Origin: Nitrospinae bacterium bin107
GTDB lineage: Bacteria; UBA8248
Direction: 5' to 3'
Length of the DNA: 64,000 bases
Assembly (NCBI GenBank): GCA_002238965.1
Contig: MPNJ01000002.1
Span: 67,001-131,000 of the forward strand
Part shown: positions 27,080-35,107 of the stretch, in pieces
How positions within the stretch are numbered: position 1 is the first letter of the stretch
Layout of the letters: the number at the start of each line of letters is the position of its first letter
Position numbers and translations under genes: made by a program
The notes under the pieces: generated by a model
Told to the model about the DNA's origin: nothing
Database searches by the model: none
Seen by the model: only the letters and a program-made list of their open reading frames with translations

Positions 27080-28042
27080 ATGAAACGACTCACGACAGTT
27101 CTACTCATCGCGGCCATGGCTCTGTGGCTGGCGCCGACCCACGCGGAGGCTGCGAAGTTCCCGAACAAGCCCGTCCGGCTGATCATCCCCTATTCGCCGG
27201 GCGGCTCGCACGACGCGCACGCGCGCGCCTTCGCGAGCGTCATGGAACCCTATCTGGGCCAGCCCATGCTCGCGGTCATCCGGGCGGGCGGCGGCGGCTC
27301 CATCGGAGCGAGCTTCGTGGCCCGCGCGCGGGCGGACGGGCACACCCTGATCCTGGGCGACCAGCAGAGCATCCTGGTGAAGCCTCTCCTGGAGAGCCTT
27401 CCCTATTCCTCGGCGTCCTTCGTGCCGGTGGGGCGAATCAATTACAGCCCGCTTCTCATTACCGTGAAGAAAGACGCCCCCTGGAAGAACCTGCGTGACC
27501 TGATCGAAGACGCCAAGCGCAGGCCGGGCAAGATCTCCTTCGGCGGCGTCCCCGGCCTGGGTGTGGACCAGATTCCCATGGAGCTTCTCTCGCTCAAGGC
27601 GGGCATCAAGCTGAAGTTCGTTCCGTTCCAGGGCGGCGGGCCCACCTGGCAGGCCTTCCTCGGCGGGCACATCGACATCGCCCCCGCATTCGCCTCCACG
27701 GTGATGCCCTCTCTCTCCAAGGGAGATGTCCGCGTTCTCGCTATCACTGCGCCCGACCGGCTGCCCCAGCTTCCCAACCTGCCCACGATGAAGGAGCAGG
27801 GCTACGACGTCCAGTTCGCCATGTTCCGCACGGTCTTCGCGTCCAAGAAGACGCCTGCGGACATCCTGGGCAAGCTACGGGCGGCCTTCGACAAGGGAGT
27901 GAAGGACAAATCCTTCCAGTCCATGGTGAAGCGCATGGGCGAGCGGGTGATATACATGAGCGGAAAGGATTTCGAGTCCTTCATGGCGGCGGAAAACAAC
28001 AACATGAAGGCGCTCGTGAACAAGCTCGTCAAGAAGAAATAG
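27080..28042 (+). CDS. tctC: Tripartite tricarboxylate transporter substrate-binding protein (TctC/Bug)
   Basis: The 320-residue protein has a signal peptide (TVLLIAAMALWLAPTHAEA) and then FPNKPVRLIIPYSPGGSHDA, the typical opening of TctC/Bug proteins. The ligand pocket region includes the aspartate of SHDAHARAFA and RAGGGGSIGASFVARARADG near 70. It binds a carboxylate or aromatic acid in the periplasm and delivers it to TctAB. ACAGGAGGGAATTCTC precedes the ATG. Unlike many such operons the binding protein comes last (order B-A-C). Confidence 0.92.
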   Translation: MKRLTTVLLIAAMALWLAPTHAEAAKFPNKPVRLIIPYSPGGSHDAHARAFASVMEPYLGQPMLAVIRAGGGGSIGASFVARARADGHTLILGDQQSILVKPLLESLPYSSASFVPVGRINYSPLLITVKKDAPWKNLRDLIEDAKRRPGKISFGGVPGLGVDQIPMELLSLKAGIKLKFVPFQGGGPTWQAFLGGHIDIAPAFASTVMPSLSKGDVRVLAITAPDRLPQLPNLPTMKEQGYDVQFAMFRTVFASKKTPADILGKLRAAFDKGVKDKSFQSMVKRMGERVIYMSGKDFESFMAAENNNMKALVNKLVKKK

Positions 28043-28423
28043 CCACCTGGCGGAAGCTGCGATAAGCTGAACAATGGCTCCCGGCTCACCCTCTGCACCC
28101 GGGGCGGGCCGGGGGCGGCTCGGACAGGACGTCGCGCGCCTTTGTTCCCTTTCTGGAAAAACACCTGGGCAGAGATGAGCCCCCGCGCGGTCGGTATGCT
28201 GGAAGAACTCGTGAGCGCGCCGGAGCAGGAGCCGACGAGGGCGTTCACCAAGGGCCGCCTCGTCATCCGGAAATCCGCGCGCCTGCCCGCGGACACGGCA
28301 TTATTCCGCGCCGATCCGCTTGTCCTGGAAACGGAACTGGAGTAGCGTCACCGGGCTACGATTTTGCATGAATTTCATCCGTACGACGCCGAACCCGGCC
28401 TGAAATTTCCTGGGGAGCCATAG
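28043..28423. other. Intergenic region, possibly with a gene remnant
   Basis: The gap between tctC and the sulfatase gene contains a plus-strand frame at about 28175-28345 ending DPLVLETELE with some coding-like composition. It has no ribosome-binding site or family match that I recognise, so I treat it as a possible remnant and not a gene. The sulfatase ribosome-binding site (GGGGAGCC) is at the right end. Confidence 0.35.
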
Positions 28424-29938
28424 ATGCAAACGAGACCGAACGTCCTCCTGATCAATACCGACCACTGGTCCTCGTCCCTGCTGGGGGCGGCGGGCCACCC
28501 CTGCATCCTGACGCCGACGCTCGACACCTTCTGCAAGAACGGCGTGCGCTTCACGAACGCCTATTCCGAGCACCCGTTCTGCATACCGGCGAGGCGTACG
28601 CTGATGACCGGCGCGAGCGCACGCGCCCACGGCGACCGCGTTTTCAGCCCGACGATGCTGATGCCCGACCACCTGCCGACGATGGCGCAGACCTTCCGCG
28701 ACGCGGGCTATCAGGCCTATGCGGTCGGCAAGATCCACGTCTATCCCCAGCGCGACCGCATCGGCTTCGACGACGTCATCCTGGACGACGAGGGCCGCTC
28801 GATCTACAACGTCGCCGATGATTACGACATCTACCTGGGCGACATTGGCCATACGGGCCGCCAGTTCGATCACGGTATGGGGAACAACCAGTACACCTAC
28901 CGGGCGTGGCATCTGCCCGAGGCGACGCACCCCACGAACTGGACCACCCGCATGATGGCGCGCACCATCAAGCGGCGCGACCCGAGGCGGCCGGCCTTCT
29001 GGTATCTCTCCTACCGCCATCCGCACCCGCCGCTCGTGCCGCTCCAGGCCTATCTGGACATCTACCGCGACATACCGATCGACGAGCCGTTCGTGGGCGA
29101 GTGGGCGCGCGACCGCGAAAAGCTCCCCTACAACGCGCAGGCCACCCAGTCGCGCGGCGACCTGTACGGCGAGGGGGCGATTATCGACGCGCGCCGGGCG
29201 TTCTACGCGCTGTGCACCCATATCGAGCACCAGATACGCATCATCATCGGCACCCTGCGCGAAGAAAGCCTCACCAACGACACCATCATCTGCTTCACCT
29301 CGGACCACGGCGACATGCTCGGCAACCACGGCATGTGGGCCAAGCGCGTCTTCTACGAGTATTCCGCCGGAATCCCGATGATCCTGGCGGGTCTCCCGGA
29401 CGACGAACGTGTAGGCAGCAACCGGGTGGACGACCGCCTCGTCTGCCTGCAGGACGTGATGCCCACCCTGCTCGACCTGTGCGGCATCGAGGTACCCGAG
29501 ACGGTGGAAGGCCTCTCGATGGTGGGTGATAAGAAGCGGGAATTCCTCTTCGGCGAGGCGGGCGAGGACGCGCATTGCTCCCGCATGATCCACGACGGAC
29601 GCCACAAGCTCATCTACTACCCCGTCGGGCACTTTTTTCAGCTCTTCGACTTGCAGGAAGACCCGAACGAACTCGTGGATCTTTTTTCAGATCCCGACTA
29701 CGCCGACGTGCTCTCCCGGTTGAGCGAGACGCTGGAGGGACAGATGTACGGAAGCGACGAGAAATGGCTGGATAACGGGAAACTCGTCGGCGAGCCGGCC
29801 CGGCGGTTCCAGCCCGGCCCCGACCGTACGCTGTCCGCCATGCGCGGGGACCAGTGGCCCTTCCCCCCGGCAACCGAAGCAGGCTTTCTGGAGTGGTTCC
29901 CGGAGACGAAGAGCGATGCGGATGAGGAGGAGGGTTGA
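28424..29938 (+). CDS. Sulfatase-family hydrolase (cysteine-type)
   Basis: The 504-residue protein starts RPNVLLINTDHWSSSLLG, with the metal aspartates of the alkaline-phosphatase superfamily, and has FCIPARRTLMTG near residue 64, the CxPxR motif whose cysteine is converted to formylglycine. The second metal site is in FTSDHGDMLGNHGMWAKR near 291. It lacks a signal peptide, so it is probably cytoplasmic. Members hydrolyse sulfate esters or phosphonate monoesters. Its position downstream of tctBAC suggests, without proving, that the imported acid and the sulfatase substrate are related. Confidence 0.88.
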   Translation: MQTRPNVLLINTDHWSSSLLGAAGHPCILTPTLDTFCKNGVRFTNAYSEHPFCIPARRTLMTGASARAHGDRVFSPTMLMPDHLPTMAQTFRDAGYQAYAVGKIHVYPQRDRIGFDDVILDDEGRSIYNVADDYDIYLGDIGHTGRQFDHGMGNNQYTYRAWHLPEATHPTNWTTRMMARTIKRRDPRRPAFWYLSYRHPHPPLVPLQAYLDIYRDIPIDEPFVGEWARDREKLPYNAQATQSRGDLYGEGAIIDARRAFYALCTHIEHQIRIIIGTLREESLTNDTIICFTSDHGDMLGNHGMWAKRVFYEYSAGIPMILAGLPDDERVGSNRVDDRLVCLQDVMPTLLDLCGIEVPETVEGLSMVGDKKREFLFGEAGEDAHCSRMIHDGRHKLIYYPVGHFFQLFDLQEDPNELVDLFSDPDYADVLSRLSETLEGQMYGSDEKWLDNGKLVGEPARRFQPGPDRTLSAMRGDQWPFPPATEAGFLEWFPETKSDADEEEG

Positions 29939-29974
29939 GAATCAAGTCGTCGCCAGAGAGAGCACTCGGCAATT

Positions 29975-30187
29975 TCATACTGCGAAAACTTCGTCCCTGA
30001 CAAGATGCAACCTGGCTACTTTGGGCACGTCTACTTCACCGAAATGGCAAAGCACCGCATCCCGGACCATTGACTTCAGTTCATCCCAGTCCTCTCCCTG
30101 GGTGAAAATTCCGTAGCCCAAGGCCCGGGCGTCATAGCCGCCTTCTACTGCTTCGGTAACCTCGAAAACGACTTCGCTCGGCGTCAT
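29975..30187 (-). CDS. Small HicB-like protein (orphan)
   Basis: From the ATG at 30187 the product is 70 residues (MTPSEVVFEVTEAVEGGYDA...). It belongs to the short family with EVTEAPEGGYxARALG and FTQGEDWDELKSMVRDAVLC patterns, often misnamed 2-oxoisovalerate dehydrogenase and having the HicB antitoxin fold. These are usually paired with a HicA-like double-stranded-RNA-binding toxin gene. None is visible on either side here. A TTG at 30232 could extend the frame by 15 residues, but no ribosome-binding site supports either start strongly. Confidence 0.65.
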   Translation of the reverse strand: MTPSEVVFEVTEAVEGGYDARALGYGIFTQGEDWDELKSMVRDAVLCHFGEVDVPKVARLHLVRDEVFAV

Positions 30188-30314
30188 GAGTACGCCCGAC
30201 TCGCTGATATCTGACTTCAGAAAATATAACAAGAATCCACAGAATGAACCGATCTGAATCAGTACAATTCAATGAAACCCGTATTCACAGGCAAGCCGCA
30301 TTCTCATTCAAAAA

Positions 30315-30362
30315 TGGTGGAGGCGGCGGGAATCCGAACCCGCGTCCGCAAGGCTTCCGTCG
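30315..30362 (-). repeat. Displaced copy of the tmRNA 3' end (putative att site)
   Basis: These 48 bases match the last 47 bases of ssrA (31245-31291) in the same orientation with a single inserted base, which changes the T-loop from GGTTCGATTCC to GGTTCGGATTCC. Similarity fades but continues for about 15 bases further. A truncated ssrA 3' end lying downstream of an intact ssrA is the usual footprint of site-specific integration into tmRNA. Only the gene at 30380-31195 lies between the copies. Confidence 0.75.
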
Positions 30363-30379
30363 CGTACGACTACGTGCGC

Positions 30380-31195
30380 CTATTCATCGAGTTGCGCGCT
30401 CTTCACGATGTATCCGCCGGACTTTTTGTCGAATTCCAGTTCCAACATCCCGCGGGCTTTCGCGTCTTCGAGCAGGTGTTTGAACGTTTTGTATCCGTGA
30501 TAGGATTCGCTGAATCCCGGCTTGCGGCGTTTCAGGGCCTGCTTCACCATCGATCCCCAGACCTTTTCTTCCTCGCCCCGCTCCCGGGACAAGTCCTCGG
30601 TCGTCTCCAGGACCAGATTGAGCCCTTCCAGCCGTTTTTCCTCTTCGCCGTCGACGACTTTCTTTCTTCCGGCGCGGGCGGCCGGCCGCTTCCGTTTGGC
30701 TTTTCCCTGTTTATCGGATTCGCGCATCAAGTCGTCGTAATAGATGAACTCGTCGCAGTTCGAGGTCAGCAAGTCGGAGGTCGAGTTCTTCACGCCGACG
30801 CCGACAACTACCTTGTTGTTCTCGCGCAGCTTGCTGACCAATGGCGAAAAATCGGAATCGCCGCTGATAATCACGAAAGTATCGACGTGCGACTTGGTAT
30901 AGCAGAGGTCCAATGCGTCGACGACCATGCGAATGTCGGCCGAGTTCTTGCCGGACATGCGGACGTGCGGTATTTCAATCAACTCGAAGGCCGCCTCGTG
31001 CATGGGAGCCTTGAATTCCTTGTAGCGCGCCCAGTTGCAATATGCTTTCTTGACGACAATGCTGCCCCTGAGCAATAAGCGCTCCAGCACTCTTTGAATA
31101 TCAAAATCCGAGTATTTGGCGTCGCGCACGCCAAGGGCGATGTTTTCGAAATCACAAAACAGAGCCATGTTCTGAATCGTGCTTTTTTCGGTCAT
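30380..31195 (-). CDS. NYN-domain putative ribonuclease with C-terminal LOTUS/OST-HTH domain
   Basis: I choose the ATG at 31195 (MTEKSTIQNMALFCDFENIA), giving 271 residues; the open frame extends upstream into ssrA, which is not coding. Residues 8-150 form an NYN (PIN-like) nuclease domain with acidic residues in FCDFENIAL, ADIRMVVDAL and ISGDSDFSPLV, as in LabA/MARF1-type proteins. A basic linker (KAKRKRPAARAGRKK) follows and residues about 210-265 (WGSMVKQALKRRKPGF..., GYKTFKHLLEDAKARGML) fit a LOTUS/OST-HTH RNA-binding domain. It lies between ssrA and a displaced ssrA end. Target RNA is unknown. Confidence 0.82.
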   Translation of the reverse strand: MTEKSTIQNMALFCDFENIALGVRDAKYSDFDIQRVLERLLLRGSIVVKKAYCNWARYKEFKAPMHEAAFELIEIPHVRMSGKNSADIRMVVDALDLCYTKSHVDTFVIISGDSDFSPLVSKLRENNKVVVGVGVKNSTSDLLTSNCDEFIYYDDLMRESDKQGKAKRKRPAARAGRKKVVDGEEEKRLEGLNLVLETTEDLSRERGEEEKVWGSMVKQALKRRKPGFSESYHGYKTFKHLLEDAKARGMLELEFDKKSGGYIVKSAQLDE

Positions 31196-31214
31196 TTGAA
31201 CTCCAGTTCGATCG

Positions 31215-31231
31215 GCGGCGCATGGCGCCGC
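31215..31231 (-). terminator. Hairpin just 3' of tmRNA
   Basis: GCGGCGC at 31215-31221 is exactly inverted as GCGCCGC at 31225-31231 with a three-base loop. It lies between the tmRNA 3' end and the NYN gene start. On the minus strand no U-run follows, so it may be a processing or pausing hairpin and not an intrinsic terminator; on the plus strand it is followed by AAGTATTTTATT. Confidence 0.35.
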
Positions 31232-31244
31232 AAGTATTTTATTC

Positions 31245-31605
31245 TGGTGGAGGCGGCGGGAATCGAACCCGCGTCCGCAAGGCTTCCGTCGTGAGCGTCT
31301 ACGCGCGTAGCCGGTGGAAAGGGTTTCGCCCGGTCTCAAGCCCACCGGCGGGCCATTCTCCGGGCTAGTCCGATTCGATTTCGCCTATCAGGCTCCGGAC
31401 CGAAACCTGGGTCGGCTAGTCCGCATCATGACGTTCCGCACCTCCCCCGCGGACGAGGCGAGGGGGAACGCTCGCTAGCGTTTAAGCAGCGAGAGCCAGC
31501 TCGTTGTCGGCTGGTGTGATTTTGCCACATTGATAACGGGGCCAAGTGGCGTCCCCGGCGCGCAGCTCAGACTTCAAATCCTCCCGTCGAAGCCAGATCG
31601 CCCCC
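31245..31605 (-). ncRNA. ssrA: Transfer-messenger RNA (one-piece tmRNA)
   Basis: Read on the minus strand, the RNA begins GGGGGCGATCTGGCTTCGAC at 31605, the standard tmRNA 5' end, and ends ...GGGTTCGATTCCCGCCGCC TCCACCA, giving the alanyl acceptor/T-arm tRNA-like domain with encoded CCA at 31245. The tag frame runs from GGC at 31526 to TAA at 31482 and encodes GKITPADNELALAA, with the usual hydrophobic LALAA end recognised by ClpXP-type proteases. Between tag and tRNA-like domain are GC-rich segments able to form pseudoknots. Length is 361 nt, and smpB lies upstream on the same strand. Confidence 0.95.
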
Positions 31606-31612
31606 ATAAGAT

Positions 31613-31618
31613 ATGATA
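31613..31618 (-). promoter_or_regulatory. Possible -10 box of ssrA
   Basis: On the minus strand TATCAT ends 7 bases before the predicted tmRNA 5' end, one mismatch from TATAAT. I do not see a convincing -35 hexamer, so ssrA could also be transcribed from the upstream smpB operon and processed. Confidence 0.3.
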
Positions 31619-31666
31619 CCGAGGCTCCGGAGCGGCGATCATGGCCCCGGACCCGTTTCGAATACG

Positions 31667-31873
31667 CTATTTACGTCTCCTCCACATTTCGGGATAGAAG
31701 ACGTAGCTCAGATACGCGGCGGGGAGCAGGAATACCAGCCATATCCACAGCAGCCAGCCCTCGAAGGCTCCCGGCCAGGTGGCGCCAATGGCCAGGCCGA
31801 ACGCAGCCAACGAGATTTTCAGCAGACTCACCTGCCACCAGCGCATCGTGTAGTCCTTGAACATGTGCATCAT
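31667..31873 (-). CDS. Small membrane protein coupled to smpB
   Basis: The 68-residue protein is mostly two hydrophobic segments (VSLLKISLAAFGLAIGATW and GWLLWIWLVFLLPAAYLSYVF) with a basic C-terminus (MWRRRK), fitting a two-pass inner-membrane protein. Its ATG overlaps the smpB stop as ATGA, so translation is probably coupled. It ends 61 bases before the tmRNA 5' end. I do not recognise the family. The tight position between smpB and ssrA argues that it is a real gene. Confidence 0.6.
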   Translation of the reverse strand: MMHMFKDYTMRWWQVSLLKISLAAFGLAIGATWPGAFEGWLLWIWLVFLLPAAYLSYVFYPEMWRRRK

Positions 31874-32334
31874 CCCCGGTTCCTCTCCCTCAGCGCGCGC
31901 TCAATCTCTCGGTTCGCGTCGCGTTTTTTCAGCTCTTCCCGGCGGTCATGGAACTTTTTGCCCTTGCCGACGCCAATCTCCACCTTCGCGCGGCCCCGGG
32001 CGAAATACATCTTCATCGGCACGAGCGTCATGCCCCGTTCGTTCACGCGGCCGATGAGGCGGCCTATCTCGCGCTTGTGGAGCAGCAGCTTTCGCCTGCG
32101 CGTGGGCTCGTGGTTGTTAATGTTGCCGTGCCCGTAGGGGCTGATGTGGCAATCGACCAGCCATGCCTCGCCGTCGATGATGTCGCCGAAGCTCTCCTTT
32201 AAGTTCGCGCGGCCCTCGCGGAGCGCCTTCACCTCCGTACCCGTGAGCACGAGGCCCGCCTCATAAGTCTCATCGATCGCATAATCGGCGCGGGCGCGCC
32301 TGTTCTCGGCAACGATTTTTATGCCGCCCGCCAT
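31870..32334 (-). CDS. smpB: SsrA-binding protein SmpB
   Basis: The ATG at 32334 gives a 154-residue protein, MAGGIKIVAENRRARADY, of the usual SmpB length. Family blocks are YEAGLVLTGTEVKALREGRA near residue 24, VDCHISPYGHGNINNHEP near 60, RRRKLLLHKREI near 80 and the basic tail GKKFHDRREELKKRD that enters the ribosomal mRNA channel. SmpB delivers Ala-tmRNA to stalled ribosomes. It is directly followed by a small membrane-protein gene and ssrA, and rnr lies just upstream on the same strand, so the ribosome-rescue components are clustered. Confidence 0.96.
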   Translation of the reverse strand: MAGGIKIVAENRRARADYAIDETYEAGLVLTGTEVKALREGRANLKESFGDIIDGEAWLVDCHISPYGHGNINNHEPTRRRKLLLHKREIGRLIGRVNERGMTLVPMKMYFARGRAKVEIGVGKGKKFHDRREELKKRDANREIERALRERNRG

Positions 32335-32809
32335 CACAAACCTCAAGAATCTCAGGAAAAAGAAAAAGGAGCGCATCGCTCCCCAAGTTCCCTTGTCATC
32401 GAGAAACAATATAGCTCTTCGCGTGATTTTTCGCCACCGGGGAAAATTCATAGGGGAATCGTGAGTGAGACGAATCAGAAACCTTGCCGTTTGGGACCGT
32501 TGAAAATGTCCTGCCTACGTGATTCGGCAAATGGAACCAACCAGGGAGAGACGAGACTTCATTCCTTCAGAGTGTCAACCAACCACTCCCCCCTTGAGGG
32601 GATTGTTGAAAAAGCCCGCTTCGGATGCGGGTGGCGTGGGCGGGCGCGATGGTTTTGTAGGGACAACCCTCTGTGGTTGTCCTGCCCTCCGTGGTCGTCC
32701 TTTGTCAGGACAGGCACGGAGGCCTGTCCCTACAGCGAACAATTCGATGGATGATTGAGATTGCCTCCCTCTTAGAAGGGGACTTATTCAACAACGCCGT
32801 TTCGGAGGT
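32335..32809. other. Repeat-containing intergenic region between rnr and smpB
   Basis: This 475-bp gap between two minus-strand genes carries the 77-bp element at 32657-32733 and, at 32577-32600, a 24-bp match in inverted orientation to the right end of the MITE-like unit near 8.1 kb. The stretch 32335-32450 is open in the smpB frame but the SmpB family start is at 32334, so it is probably leader. No other gene is seen. Confidence 0.55.
32657..32733. repeat. 77-bp dispersed inverted-repeat element, copy 1
   Basis: The unit starts GTAGGGACAACC and ends GGCCTGTCCCTAC, with two internal stems (ACAACC...GGTTGT; GGACAGGC...GCCTGTCC). A copy of exactly the same length lies at 52666-52742 with several compensating differences, and a 28-bp palindrome at 8142 and a short relative at 754 share its ends. 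All copies are intergenic. Confidence 0.7.
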
Positions 32810-35095
32810 TCAGCGGCGTCTCCCCCGCTTAATCGCCGCTTTTCCCCTCTTCTTGCGCCGAGAAACCGGGGCCTTCTTCTCGGAGCGTCGACGCTCGGTG
32901 GATATCGCCGCGCGGCGCGATTGCGCCGCATCGCCGACCAACTCTCTCGTCCCGCCCGCCATTAACTGGAACGTGACGCGCCGAGAGGCCAGTTCCACGC
33001 TCTCCACCCGCACGGTAACGGGATCGCCCAGGCGGAATCTTCGGCCGGACCTTCGGCCCAGTACGGCGTGTTCCTCTGGAATATAGGCGTAGTAGTCATC
33101 CGTCATGAATTCGAGCGGTACCATGCCTTCTACGAAAATATCTTCGAGCTCCACGAAAATCCCGAAATTCGCGACGCCCGAGACGTGTCCCCGAAAGCGT
33201 TCGCCAACCTTATCGCGCATGAACAGCGCTTTCATGAAATCGGCCATCTCGCGCGAGGCGGCCTCCGCCGTCCGGTCCCGCTCGGAAATATCGCCGCAAA
33301 GGGCGGCGAGGGGCTTCGCCTGGGGCTTCCGCTTATCACCGCGCATGAGCTTCTGGAGCCTTCGGTGGACACACAGGTCCGCGTAGCGACGGATGGGCGA
33401 GGTGAAATGCGTGTAGCGCTCGAAGCCCAGGCCGAAGTGAAGGGCGGGCGCCGCCTCATAACGCGCGAGCTTCATGCTCCTGAGCGCGGCGAGATTCACG
33501 TAGCGCTCCACGTCCGAGCCCTCCACAGCGTCGAATACCTCCTGAAGCCCGCCCGGCCGCTTGAGCTCCTCCAGACGCGGCGCTTTCAGGCCCAATTTGG
33601 AGAGGATCGCCCTTAAACCTTGGAGATTATCCTCCGACGGCGACTCATGGACGCGGAAGACCGAGGCGCCGCCCGCATCGGCGAGAAATTCCGCCACCGC
33701 GCGGTTCGCCGCCAGCATGCACTCCTCGATGAGTCGGTGCGCGGATGTTCTGGGCGCGCGCGCAATACCCGTCGGCATACCCTCCTTATCGAGCAGCACC
33801 TGCGCTTCGGGCAAATCGAAATCGAGGCTGCCCCGGCGCATGCGCTCCACGTGAAGCTTGTCGGCAAGGGCCGAGAGCTGCCTGAGCGGCGCTTCAAGCG
33901 CGCGGGCGCTTTCCACTTCATTCTCCTCCGGAATCTCCCCGTCTTCCAGAACGGCCGCCGCGCCGCGATATGTCAAAGAAGCGCGCGAGCGAATACGCGC
34001 GAAGGTAAGGCGCATCCCCGATTGATTCCCGTAACGGTCGAAATCGATGAAGACGCTTAAGGTTCTGCGAACGGCTCCCTCGCGCAGGGAACACACCTCG
34101 CCGGTGAGGCGGGGCGGCAACATGGGCACCGCCCGATCCGGCAGATATACGCTCGTCCCCCGGTCGCGGGCTTCTTTATCGATCGCGCCGCCCGGCTTCA
34201 CGTAATGACCCACGTCGGCGATATGCACGCCGAGGCGGCGGCCATTTTTGATTTTTTCAATCGAAACCGCGTCGTCGCGGTCGCGCGCGTCGAAAGGATC
34301 GACCGTGAAAGCGCACAGGTCCCGCAAATCCTCCACACCCTCCGGAAAGGGAGTATCCTCCCCCGGCGGAGATATGCTCTTTTCCTCATCCAGCACCTTT
34401 TTGGGGAAATCCTCGCGTATCCCGTGCTTGGCGAGCACCATCCGTCCCTCGGCGGCGGGGTCTTCCGGGTAGCCGAACGACCTCAGGATGCGCCCTCTGG
34501 CGGGTTCCCGATGAGTCGGGTACCGGCTTATCTCGACCTCCACCCATTCGCCGCGTCTGGCTCCCTCCCGGCTCCCCGCGCCCAGTACCACGAGGTGCGG
34601 GATGCGCTCTTCCTGGGGCTCCACCCACGCGCTCCGGCCCTCGACGCAGAGCCTGCCCACCAGGGTTTCGTGCGCGCGCTCTATCACGTCGAGCACACTG
34701 CCCTCGCGCCTCCCGTCGGGCTGTACTTTCTCCACCCTGGCGGAGACCGTATCGCCGTCCATCGCATCCCGCGTGCGGGTTTTCTTGATCATGATATCGA
34801 GTGGTTTTCCCTCACCCGGCGCCTGGTTCGGAACGACGAACCCAAACCCCAGCCTGTGGCCCCGAAAGGTTCCCTGGTAGATGGAGAGGGAACCCGGCGT
34901 CGAATAGCGGCCGCGAACCCTGACGAGCGCACCCTCTTCCGCCATGGCGCGAAGGCGCTTTCTGAGCGCAGGGCGCGCGGCGGAGGGAACATCGAGCAGG
35001 CGCACGAGTTCGCGCACGGCCATCGGCCTGTCCTCTTCGGCGATCAGGCGGAGTATCTTTTTCTCGTCGGGTATCGAGTCCGGGTTTCGCTTCAC
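32810..35095 (-). CDS. rnr: Ribonuclease R
   Basis: The 761-residue RNase II-superfamily exonuclease has an N-terminal winged-helix region (MAVRELVRLLDVPS), cold-shock domains, the catalytic RNB domain with DPFDARDRDDAVSIEKI near residue 265 holding the metal-binding aspartates, TSPIRRYADLCVHRRL near 575, and a C-terminal S1 domain (GERFRGHVSGVANFGIFVEL) near 635. The tail is basic (SRRKKRGKAAIKRGRRR), as expected for RNase R rather than RNase II. It degrades structured RNA, including mRNA released by tmRNA. It starts at GTG 35095, 12 bp after the phosphatase stop. Confidence 0.95.
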   Translation of the reverse strand: MKRNPDSIPDEKKILRLIAEEDRPMAVRELVRLLDVPSAARPALRKRLRAMAEEGALVRVRGRYSTPGSLSIYQGTFRGHRLGFGFVVPNQAPGEGKPLDIMIKKTRTRDAMDGDTVSARVEKVQPDGRREGSVLDVIERAHETLVGRLCVEGRSAWVEPQEERIPHLVVLGAGSREGARRGEWVEVEISRYPTHREPARGRILRSFGYPEDPAAEGRMVLAKHGIREDFPKKVLDEEKSISPPGEDTPFPEGVEDLRDLCAFTVDPFDARDRDDAVSIEKIKNGRRLGVHIADVGHYVKPGGAIDKEARDRGTSVYLPDRAVPMLPPRLTGEVCSLREGAVRRTLSVFIDFDRYGNQSGMRLTFARIRSRASLTYRGAAAVLEDGEIPEENEVESARALEAPLRQLSALADKLHVERMRRGSLDFDLPEAQVLLDKEGMPTGIARAPRTSAHRLIEECMLAANRAVAEFLADAGGASVFRVHESPSEDNLQGLRAILSKLGLKAPRLEELKRPGGLQEVFDAVEGSDVERYVNLAALRSMKLARYEAAPALHFGLGFERYTHFTSPIRRYADLCVHRRLQKLMRGDKRKPQAKPLAALCGDISERDRTAEAASREMADFMKALFMRDKVGERFRGHVSGVANFGIFVELEDIFVEGMVPLEFMTDDYYAYIPEEHAVLGRRSGRRFRLGDPVTVRVESVELASRRVTFQLMAGGTRELVGDAAQSRRAAISTERRRSEKKAPVSRRKKRGKAAIKRGRRR

Positions 35096-35107
35096 GAGCG
35101 ATTCATC

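Noticed and set aside
28301-29632. 443-codon open frame antisense to the sulfatase
   Set aside because: The sulfatase has the CxPxR and metal motifs; the antisense product shows no recognisable domain.
30315-30390. tRNA gene suggested by a T-arm and CCA-like end
   Set aside because: Only acceptor and T-arm sequence similar to tmRNA is present; there is no anticodon arm, and the T-loop has an extra base.
30272-31078. Plus-strand frame antisense to the NYN gene
   Set aside because: The minus-strand product has conserved acidic nuclease motifs and a LOTUS-like domain; the plus frame runs through the displaced tmRNA end.
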